Origin: Candidatus Kapaibacterium sp.
GTDB lineage: Bacteria > Bacteroidota > Ignavibacteria > Kapaibacteriales > UBA7675
Assembly (NCBI GenBank): GCA_028284775.1
Contig: JANQRB010000105.1
Span: forward strand, 1 to 64,000
DNA: 64,000 bases
Direction of reading: 5' to 3'
Shown piece by piece: positions 1 through 7,485 of the stretch. A program made the translations under genes and the position numbers. The notes below the pieces were generated by a model. It was not told the DNA's origin and did not search any database. It was given only the letters and a program-made list of their open reading frames with translations. How positions within the stretch are numbered: the first letter of the stretch is position 1; every line of letters starts with the position of its first letter.

Positions 1-3000
1 GTATCGACGAAAGCTCGACGGTGTACAGCGGCCAAGGACTGGCGCTCAGCAGCACCGACGCGGACAACAATACGACCAGCACGAGCTATGACGATTTCGG
101 TCGTCCGCTGACTGTAACCGCAGCGGACGGCAGCACGGTAACATACCGCTATGAGGTGGGCGAACAGAGCGATTACGGCATCAGCGGTCAATCCTTTCAG
201 GGCGCGTGCCTTGCCACCTTTGTGACGGACGAGGTCGGCGTGACTTCGGCCAGCTTCAGCGACGCCCTCGGCCGCCTGCGCCGCGAAGTGCAGGATTGGA
301 ACGGACTGAATATCACAACCCAATACGAGTACGATGTTGAAGACCGAATGATCCAGGTCATCAGTCCGGCCGGCGACGTCACCGACTATGTTTATGACGA
401 GTTCGGGCGCATCCGCTATAAAACGCAGCCCGACCTCGGCACGATCAGCTACCGCTATGACAAACTGGGCCGCATGCGTTTTGTGCAGTCTCAGCTCCAG
501 AGCGACAAGGCTCTGATGGGATTTTATCAGTACGACGACCTTGGGCGTATCACGGCCATCGGCGAGGCCGTCCTGAGCGGCGCGGATTCCTCCGGCGGCG
601 GGCAGCAGGAGCCGGCGGCGCGGCGCAAAGGCAGCAGCGATCAGCTCTCCGCGATTACCCTGACCAACCTCGGCCGCTTTACCGATCTAGCCGATCCGAA
701 CAAGATTAACAACAACTGGGATGATGTGACCACCGCGACGGTTAACAAGTCGCTTTACGGCAATCTGACGCAGTGGCCGCCGCAGATACACGCTGTCCAG
801 AGCACCGACTGTATGCCAGGCGCGGCGTATTCAGGTTACCAGCGCGCCGATGCGCCGGCCGTCGGTCCCTTCCTGATGCACAAGGCACTCTACCCGACCA
901 CACAGGCGCTGCTCCAGCAGCCCGAACTCTATAACTTCGAGGATGCCAGTCTCTTTCCGCAGTTTGTCCGCACGGTGATCCACTATGATGAGCTGCCGCC
1001 GCAGGAAGGCGTGGTCTTTATGTGGTTTCCCGCGCACGCCGACTGGAACAGGATGGCGCCCACGGGCACCGTACGAAACCTCAAGGGTCGTGAGGCAGCG
1101 GTGGCCTATCGCAATGGCGCCGATGAAGCCTTCCACTATCATGTGATGAGTTACGACGAACGCGGACGCGTCGAAGCATTGATACGCTACACCGAAAACA
1201 TCGGCTTTGACGCTACCTACTATGAATACAATGCAATGAACCAGGTCATCGCCGTTCGCAACGTCGACGGCCTGCGCCAGCATGCCGCCTACTACGGCAC
1301 CGACCATAACGGCCGCCTCAATGAAGTCTGGACCGAGCTGGGCGCCCTTGGCAGCGGCAGCGGAATTACAAACCCCGCCCACCCTGAAGCGCTGGTGAAA
1401 CCCGCCAACACGGATCTGAGCTTCAGCTACACGAATCGCAATCAGATCAGCCGGAAGAGCTACGACGGGATCAACTGGACGGTAGATTACAGCTATGATA
1501 ATCGCGGCCGCATCACCGATATCAGCGCACTTGGGCCTGGGCCAACGGACGGCTTCAGCGAACAACTGACTTTCGATCCGGCCGGGCGGATTACGCAGCA
1601 GACGAATTCGCACTTTAACGGGGCGCTAAGCCACATTCATCAGTTCGCCTACGACCCTCTGCGGCGCATAACGTCCTGGACGCACAACTATGATTTAACT
1701 TCCGAGTTAAACTCCTGGACCTATGACCAGGTGGGCAATCGGCAGAGCGCAACTCACCCCGGCGACCAGCACAGCTACAATTTCAGCGATCCGAATCATC
1801 CCAACCAGCTTTCGACGGTCAACGAAAACGACTGGAATATCGCCTTCTGGTATAATGCCAACGGCGCCACGAACAGGGTACGCAAAACATGGCAGGGCGG
1901 ATCGCTGGGGCCCGCGCCGATCGAGCAGCATTTTAACTACGACATGAACGGCCTGCCGATCCGTTTCGAGGGCGGACGTCTGAACGGCATGACCTTCGAA
2001 CCGAGCGAAGTGTGGCATTACCGCACGGCGCCTTCCGGTGAACGCGAGCAGAAGCGCCAGTGGTATATCGACGGTACCGTCGAAACCGAGCACAATTATT
2101 TCTGGACTTATTACCAGGTGGCCAATACGCGACAGCACGCCGTCTGGCATGGCGTCCAGCGCAAAACCGAGGAATGCAACTTCACGGGTCTGCTGGAGCG
2201 AAACGTCTGGATGTATCCGGCCGAATATCTCAGCTACGGCCTGTCGAACATAGCTTCGATCGCCGACAATCCAAGCAATGGCAAGACTTTCTATATCCAT
2301 GATCATACGGGTTCCGTACGCCTGGCTATTCGGGCAAGCGGCATGCTGGTCAACAGCATCGAATATGAGCCCTTCGGCGAAGTCGTGACCGACTACGTCG
2401 GTCTGGGCCTGATGCCGCGTCTCGGCTGGATCGGCAAAGAGCGGGACGCTGAGACGGGTTATGGAAACTTCGGCGTCAGGAACTATGACTTTGAGCGAGG
2501 ACGCTTCCTGAGCGGAGATGCAATGTGGGAGAAATATCGAAGTCTGACGCCCTATCACTACGCCGCCAATTCCGTGATGAATGCAAAAGATGGGAATGGT
2601 CTTGATGTTATCTTCCTGATCAGGCCAGGCGGAGCAAATGGATATGGCCATGCAGGTGTAATGGTAGGAAATGACAATGACGGATGGGTAATGTTTGATG
2701 CGTATGGTGAGAACTTATTGACGCGTGATGACCGCGACATAATCAATGAATTCGCGACTCTTGAAGAATTCCTGGAGTCTTCTAAATATTCCAGCTGGTG
2801 GCAGATAGGAGTAGCAATCGAAACTACTCCCGAACAGGATGCAGTTGCTAAACAAGCAGGCAGAGAATCCATTGCTGAAGAATATGATTCATGCACGCAT
2901 AACTGCGGTGACGTGGTCGATGATGTCTTGAGATCTGTGGGAATAGTACTGGAGAATAGCAGAGGGACAGTCACCATAAGGTTGCTAACCCCGACGATTC

Positions 3001-3224
3001 CTGCACCCGGATGGCCTTTTACTGTGGTCAAATATGGTGATAATGTAACAATTCCAAATAAACAGTTAGCCGAATTGAGAACGATGGATTTCGTTAAGAA
3101 GTTCTTCCATATCGATCGAGGAACTCTGCGCAAACGAGATAATGAATACCCCAGAAACACTCAAAACAGAGAATCCTTTGATGGATCTCAGATCCATCGA
3201 TTGAGAAGTACCCCCGATAACTGA
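1..3224 (+). CDS. RHS/YD-repeat polymorphic toxin, C-terminal part (5' end outside window)
   Basis: The frame is open to the left edge, so the N-terminus is missing; the first in-window GTG at 21 is probably internal (numbering below starts there). Residues 20-750 carry many YD repeats (YDDFGR, YDEFGRIRY, YDKLGR, YDERGR, YDNRGR, YDPLRR), which in RHS proteins fold into a shell around the toxin. Residues about 755-855 are the conserved RHS-associated core end (DHTGSVR, YEPFGE, GKERDAETG, YDFERGRFLSGD). The last ~210 residues are a different tip with GHAGV (His ~877) and CTHNCGDVV (Cys ~958 and ~962). His before Cys suggests a circularly permuted NlpC/P60 or papain-like cysteine hydrolase. The tip DNA (from about 2590) is clearly AT-richer than the core, as expected of exchangeable RHS tips. 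No immunity gene is recognised downstream. RHS identity is firm; the tip's activity is inference. Confidence 0.9.
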   Translation, partial: IDESSTVYSGQGLALSSTDADNNTTSTSYDDFGRPLTVTAADGSTVTYRYEVGEQSDYGISGQSFQGACLATFVTDEVGVTSASFSDALGRLRREVQDWNGLNITTQYEYDVEDRMIQVISPAGDVTDYVYDEFGRIRYKTQPDLGTISYRYDKLGRMRFVQSQLQSDKALMGFYQYDDLGRITAIGEAVLSGADSSGGGQQEPAARRKGSSDQLSAITLTNLGRFTDLADPNKINNNWDDVTTATVNKSLYGNLTQWPPQIHAVQSTDCMPGAAYSGYQRADAPAVGPFLMHKALYPTTQALLQQPELYNFEDASLFPQFVRTVIHYDELPPQEGVVFMWFPAHADWNRMAPTGTVRNLKGREAAVAYRNGADEAFHYHVMSYDERGRVEALIRYTENIGFDATYYEYNAMNQVIAVRNVDGLRQHAAYYGTDHNGRLNEVWTELGALGSGSGITNPAHPEALVKPANTDLSFSYTNRNQISRKSYDGINWTVDYSYDNRGRITDISALGPGPTDGFSEQLTFDPAGRITQQTNSHFNGALSHIHQFAYDPLRRITSWTHNYDLTSELNSWTYDQVGNRQSATHPGDQHSYNFSDPNHPNQLSTVNENDWNIAFWYNANGATNRVRKTWQGGSLGPAPIEQHFNYDMNGLPIRFEGGRLNGMTFEPSEVWHYRTAPSGEREQKRQWYIDGTVETEHNYFWTYYQVANTRQHAVWHGVQRKTEECNFTGLLERNVWMYPAEYLSYGLSNIASIADNPSNGKTFYIHDHTGSVRLAIRASGMLVNSIEYEPFGEVVTDYVGLGLMPRLGWIGKERDAETGYGNFGVRNYDFERGRFLSGDAMWEKYRSLTPYHYAANSVMNAKDGNGLDVIFLIRPGGANGYGHAGVMVGNDNDGWVMFDAYGENLLTRDDRDIINEFATLEEFLESSKYSSWWQIGVAIETTPEQDAVAKQAGRESIAEEYDSCTHNCGDVVDDVLRSVGIVLENSRGTVTIRLLTPTIPAPGWPFTVVKYGDNVTIPNKQLAELRTMDFVKKFFHIDRGTLRKRDNEYPRNTQNRESFDGSQIHRLRSTPDN

Positions 3225-3332
3225 CCCATGCGGTCAGAAATCGAGGCAACATTCAAGTGTTCAATTGCGGTCATTATTAACAAGCGTAAGCTTGAGAAGC
3301 ATCTCCGATCTCTGGTCGTCAGAGAACCCTGC

Positions 3333-3372
3333 AGAGCGGGCGTCACAATCGTGACGTCCGCTCTTTGTTATT
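3333..3372 (+). terminator. Strong intrinsic terminator after the RHS gene
   Basis: A 14-bp stem (3333-3346 with 3351-3364, one G-T wobble) closes a 4-base AATC loop and is followed by the T-rich run TTGTTATTTAATTT. It lies about 110 bp after the RHS stop codon and should end that transcript before the leucine-rich-repeat gene. Confidence 0.8.
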
Positions 3373-3552
3373 TAATTTCGCTCACAAAAAACCGCCACTG
3401 CGGAACAATTGCGAGGAATTCCGGCCAGAATGAATCTATAGAGATTGGATGCAGGCATTGCAGCACTTTTGTCTCGATGCATGTCCATCGTATTTTAGGC
3501 AAGAAATATACTCAAAGCCTTCTTTGGGACATACGACTACAAGAAAGAAGCT

Positions 3553-5013
3553 ATGCGAATTTTCATTCTCGGTCTGCTGGTATTTGCCTCTACTGTGCTG
3601 AGCCCTGTCTCAAGCGCCGCCAAAGTAACGACACGCGCTTCCGATTCACTGGCCCTGCTCGAACTCTACGAGCACACTAATGGTCCCGGCTGGCGTTTCA
3701 ATGCCGGCTGGCTGTCGGAGGCGCCGATCGAGCAATGGTTTGGTGTCAAGACGGCTTTGATTGTTAACGAGGGCGACACGCTCAAAGTCGTGGTTGAGCT
3801 ACACAACAGCTCCAGCGACGCGGGCGGCACGCTTCCCGATCTGAATCTGCCGAATCTGGAGCGCCTTGAGTTGACCTTTATGCGGCTGACCGGCGACATT
3901 CCCAACTTCAATCTGCCGCGGCTGAAATTCCTTTCCTTGTCCGGCAATAAATTCGACGGTACAATTCCGGCATTTAATTTGCCGGAACTGGAAACGCTCG
4001 TGTTGAACCATAATCCGCTGAGGGGTACAATCCCGGACTTCAATCTGCCGAATCTGAGAACGCTTGCCATAACGGGTGGCGATCTCGAAGGTCCGATCCC
4101 TAACTTTAAAATGCCCCGCCTGCAGGGCCTGTTGCTGAGTTCTAATCAGCTAAGCGGCGCGATTCCTCATTTCGATTTTCCTGAGCTCACAGTGCTGGAT
4201 TTAGACCACAACTGGCTTTCCGGCAGTATTCCGGCATTTTCGTTCCCTCTACTCGAACGTCTCAATCTGAATAATAATCTTCTGGTCGGCGACATTCCGC
4301 AGTTTGACTGTCCCAATCTGAATCGCCTGTCGTTGAATGACAACCAACTAAGCGGCAGTCTGTTGGAAAGCTATGCTGCGAGTTTGCGCAGCCTCAGCAT
4401 GCACAATAATAAACTCGTCTTTAAGCACCTGGAGCGCTACACCGACATTCAGGCCTTCAACTATCACTCGCAGGATACACTTCTGCCCGTCGCTGCCCTT
4501 GAGCTTGCCGGCGACACAGTGTTCGTCCTGGGCGGGGTGGCCAGCGACGGCAATGAATACCAATGGGAACGCCTTGAAAACAAGCGATGGGAAAGCGTGC
4601 CCGCCGCCGTTGAAAAGGAATTTAAGCCAGTTCGCAATGGAAAGTATCGCTGCAAAGTTACGAATCCACTGCTGCCCAACTTACGTTTGTATAGTACTGA
4701 ATCGGCAATCGAAAGCATCACGGTAGACGTCGCGGAATATTCGCTCACAGGCGATTTGATCACTGCTTTGATTGTTCCTTCGCCGCTGTCGGATTTCGCT
4801 TCCTTACAGTTCGGCTTGCGGCGCCCGGCACAGGTGAAGCTGACCTTATACAACCTACACGGCGAGACGGTTCTCACACTTGTCGATGACTATTATGAAG
4901 GCGGCGACTATTCTATCCCTCTCGACGTACGAACGCTGGCGCCGGGCCGTTATAGCTTTCTGCTGCGAACAGAACGCAGCAGCCGGGAGCTGCCGGTCAT
5001 TGTTACGCGATGA
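3553..5013 (+). CDS. Secreted leucine-rich-repeat protein with type IX secretion sorting domain
   Basis: The 486-residue product starts with a signal peptide (residues 1-22, hydrophobic core then SSAAK). Residues ~33-60 form an LRR N-terminal cap like that of plant LRR proteins (LALLELYEHTNGPGWR). Residues ~95-285 hold eight to nine 22-residue repeats of the pattern LPxLxxLxLxxNxLxGxIPxF, the plant-specific type. Residues ~310-400 look like an Ig-like linker. The last 80 residues (from ~407, PSPLSDFASLQF to ELPVIVTR) match a Por-type C-terminal sorting domain, so the protein is probably exported across the outer membrane by the type IX system and displayed or released. Its ligand is unknown; such repeats usually bind protein or glycan. 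It stands alone, with a terminator upstream. ATG 3553 directly precedes the signal peptide. Confidence 0.9.
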   Translation: MRIFILGLLVFASTVLSPVSSAAKVTTRASDSLALLELYEHTNGPGWRFNAGWLSEAPIEQWFGVKTALIVNEGDTLKVVVELHNSSSDAGGTLPDLNLPNLERLELTFMRLTGDIPNFNLPRLKFLSLSGNKFDGTIPAFNLPELETLVLNHNPLRGTIPDFNLPNLRTLAITGGDLEGPIPNFKMPRLQGLLLSSNQLSGAIPHFDFPELTVLDLDHNWLSGSIPAFSFPLLERLNLNNNLLVGDIPQFDCPNLNRLSLNDNQLSGSLLESYAASLRSLSMHNNKLVFKHLERYTDIQAFNYHSQDTLLPVAALELAGDTVFVLGGVASDGNEYQWERLENKRWESVPAAVEKEFKPVRNGKYRCKVTNPLLPNLRLYSTESAIESITVDVAEYSLTGDLITALIVPSPLSDFASLQFGLRRPAQVKLTLYNLHGETVLTLVDDYYEGGDYSIPLDVRTLAPGRYSFLLRTERSSRELPVIVTR

Positions 5014-5146
5014 TCGCATTGGCACTTGCTTGCGCGGGTTGCGGGCCGACTTAAGCCAGGGGGTGAGGCACGGACTGAGCGCCGAAGACGGAAGGATTTT
5101 GAGTGTTTGAAGACTTAACAATTTTTTGTTCGGTTAAAGCCAGGAT

Positions 5147-5590
5147 TCAGTCGAGCGGCCAGACGGTCTTCTGCGGCCGAACTGAGGGTTCGACAAAGAG
5201 CTCAAGCGTCACACCCATTGGATCCTTGATAGTGTAGCCCCAATAGCCGTCGTTGCGCCATTCCGGGTACTCATTGAAACGGGGAATGTTTGATTGACGA
5301 ATCCGATCTACGAGGGCCGAGAATTCTTCTTCCGGAACCCGGACCGAGAAAGAGGATTGTGTTGAAGTGCCTCCCCGCCAGCCCGGTTGCCAGGCCCAAC
5401 CGGAGGGCACCTGGACTTCTGTTTCGTGTTTGATAAACAAGAGCTCAATTCCGGCGCTTTTAACATCGAGGAACTGACCGGCTTCATAGTGTGATTCTTC
5501 CATTCCCAGTAAATCTATGTAGAAAGAGCGCATTTCTTCGACATTGTTACATACAATAAACATATGGACTAGAACAGCAGCAGATTTCAT
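5147..5590 (-). CDS. VOC (glyoxalase/bleomycin-resistance) family protein
   Basis: A 147-residue protein with the paired beta-alpha-beta-beta-beta arrangement of the vicinal-oxygen-chelate fold. It opens with VLVHMFIVCNNVEEMRSFY, has the typical FYIDLLGMEES segment, and closes with GVTLELFVEP, where the Glu is the usual metal ligand position. Family members range from glyoxalase I-like lyases and dioxygenases to resistance proteins; nothing here fixes the substrate. I chose the ATG at 5590 over an in-frame TTG at 5614 because the fold begins immediately after it and a promoter-like TAnnTTTG overlaps the TTG. It is convergent with the leucine-rich-repeat gene. Confidence 0.85.
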   Translation of the reverse strand: MKSAAVLVHMFIVCNNVEEMRSFYIDLLGMEESHYEAGQFLDVKSAGIELLFIKHETEVQVPSGWAWQPGWRGGTSTQSSFSVRVPEEEFSALVDRIRQSNIPRFNEYPEWRNDGYWGYTIKDPMGVTLELFVEPSVRPQKTVWPLD

Positions 5591-5611
5591 TCGGATTTTC
5601 CCAGAGTTAAT

Positions 5612-5619
5612 CAAATCTA
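5612..5619 (-). promoter_or_regulatory. Possible Bacteroidota-type -7 element for the VOC gene
   Basis: The minus strand reads TAGATTTG, an exact match to the TAnnTTTG -7 box of Bacteroidota sigma factor promoters, 21 bp before the ATG at 5590. I do not see a matching TTTG about 20 bp further upstream, so this is weak support. Confidence 0.3.
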
Positions 5620-6358
5620 TTACTTAGTTGCTTATCAGTATTCTAATATAGCACTCTGGCAGCAGACAACACAGCTGAAATATGGGTACTTCAAGAAAAA
5701 ATTTGCTGATGGAACTGCGGACAAGAATATATCAGAAAAATGCGATTATCGTCCTGTCTGAAAACCTTCCTGCGTCATCGATCCGGTAATCAGCAACCCG
5801 GTTCGCCTGCGGGTTATGTCCGGCCTAAACTGTAGATAATAATTGCGATCGGCCGAATTGTTTTAATCAAATTATCAACATCAGTCTTAGTAGAGACTAA
5901 TTGATTTGACGTTGATATATTATCGACCGATCCCTCCGCAGCAAGACGATCGACTATCTCGAGACTATGAGCGAGTCGCGCTCATTCACAAAACTCCTGT
6001 CTCCAAAATCTGCGGTCGCCTTTGACTGCGGTGCGTTTTCCGGCGTCGTCCTTATCTACCGACTCTTGCTTAGCTGATAGAGGAGCAGAATAAGACCCGG
6101 GTTCTCCACAGCGCGGAGCAGGTTCTGAATTCCGGAATCCTGGCGGTGCTAAATTCTGCCTTCGCCGTCAGCCTGAAGCCGACGATTTCCCGGCCTTTTT
6201 CTACCGCTTGCTTGCATATCGCCTTACGATTGGGGAAATTGGCTTCCGGCTAATTCTCCCGGACCTTGTAGTGATAAGTGAAATCAGTTCATGGCGAACT
6301 GATTATCCGGCAGGTGTAGAATGGCGCTTCGTCGTTTCTCCATTCCGGGAGCCAGCGA
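5620..6358. other. Intergenic stretch without a recognised gene
   Basis: About 740 bp between the divergent VOC and TPR genes. Base composition is mixed, and a weak hairpin (AACCCG...CGGGTT near 5798-5818) is the only structure I noticed. A short open frame at 6208-6582 overlaps the TPR gene in another frame and has no protein-like pattern. Confidence 0.5.
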
Positions 6359-7429
6359 ATGGGAGAGAGGCTGGGCCTAATTCTTTCACTCACAGGCAGG
6401 GGCAAAAACATTCAGATCCAGCTCATGTGTTCACCCGGCGCATCATTCGCTTCCTTCGTTCGCAGCACGGTGCTCTCTGGCGCTTTGCTATCAAGCACAT
6501 TGCTCGCAACAGTGCTCTTCGCTGTCTGCGGTTGCATGTCCCTCAATTCCTGGGCAGCTCCGGCCCAACTGCCGGAGTCTAGGACTTATCCCCTGGAATC
6601 CTTTCCGACAGTCGGGATCGCGTCCTTGCCGCAGTCCTTCGCTCCAGACCTGCGGGACTCGGCGGCGATTGCGCGGCATCCGCTGGGCAGCCGGGAGAAT
6701 CCTGTCCGCTGTAACGGCGTTGCGGGCGGAAAGGACTACCTGGCGCGTCTGCGTTGTCCCGACGGCAGCGTCCCTACCTTTCGCCGCATCGGCGAAGCCG
6801 GGCATGGACCCTACGGGACGCCTCTCGATCATTTTTTGATCGATTGCCCGCTGGATTCCGGCGGCTTCCGCGTCGCTGTTTTCATGGATTTTCACCACAA
6901 TGGTCATGTCGAAGCTCAGGCCATCGCCGGATTCACGATTGTCAAGCAGTCCAGATGGCAGAAATACGTCGACCTCGCGATGGCCGCCTTTAAGGCGGGT
7001 CAGTTGCGCGATGCCGAATTCCTGGCGGACGAAGCGGTCTTCGAATCGATTCTCTTTCCGGATGGCGATGAACGTATTCCGAAGTCTCTAAACCTTCAAG
7101 GACAAATCTTTTACCAGACCGGCAAGTTCGATATCGCGATCGATGCATTCACACAGGCTCTCGGCCACGAGGCCGAGATTTTCGGGCCCGAGCATCCCTA
7201 TCTGGCGTACACCAATATCTGGATTGCTAAAACAGCGCTTGAGCTGGAACAAATGGAGCGCTTTAGCGCAAGTATTCACAAGGCCTTAAGCATCTACCAC
7301 CAAAGCAAGCAGCCCGCCGATGACATTCTCGCCGGCCTCCGGCACATTGTTGAGGATCTCCGCCGCAAGAATCTGGAAGAGCGGGCGGAAGCGCTGCTCG
7401 CCAGGATTGCGCAGGCCAGCCGGGACTAG
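6359..7429 (+). CDS. Exported TPR-containing protein of unknown function
   Basis: A 356-residue product. Residues ~36-65 form a hydrophobic segment ending in FAVCGCMSL and SWAAP, so it is either a lipoprotein or a signal-peptide protein. Residues 95-170 (HPLGSRENPVRCNG, LRCPDGSVPTFRRIG, HFLIDCP) form a small domain with paired cysteines that I cannot name; I believe similar segments occur in other TPR proteins of environmental bacteria. Residues ~195-330 contain two to three tetratricopeptide repeats (GQIFYQTGKFDIAIDAFTQA; ELEQMERFSASIHKALSIY). A GGGAG site lies 6 bp before ATG 6359, but ATG 6425 (residue 23) sits closer to the hydrophobic segment and is an alternative start. The TPR array suggests a periplasmic scaffold; the role is unknown. 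Confidence 0.75.
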   Translation: MGERLGLILSLTGRGKNIQIQLMCSPGASFASFVRSTVLSGALLSSTLLATVLFAVCGCMSLNSWAAPAQLPESRTYPLESFPTVGIASLPQSFAPDLRDSAAIARHPLGSRENPVRCNGVAGGKDYLARLRCPDGSVPTFRRIGEAGHGPYGTPLDHFLIDCPLDSGGFRVAVFMDFHHNGHVEAQAIAGFTIVKQSRWQKYVDLAMAAFKAGQLRDAEFLADEAVFESILFPDGDERIPKSLNLQGQIFYQTGKFDIAIDAFTQALGHEAEIFGPEHPYLAYTNIWIAKTALELEQMERFSASIHKALSIYHQSKQPADDILAGLRHIVEDLRRKNLEERAEALLARIAQASRD

Positions 7430-7485
7430 GGAATGATTCGATCAGGCGCATCTGAGGCGCAGAACGATTGACTTGCCGGCGGATG

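Noticed and set aside
831..2651. Long minus-strand frames opposite the RHS core
   Set aside because: They are antisense to a clear YD-repeat coding sequence and arise from its high GC and codon bias.
3228..3680. 150-codon plus-strand frame directly after the RHS gene, considered as its immunity gene
   Set aside because: It reads through the strong terminator, overlaps the leucine-rich-repeat gene, has no ribosome site and its residues show no protein-like pattern.
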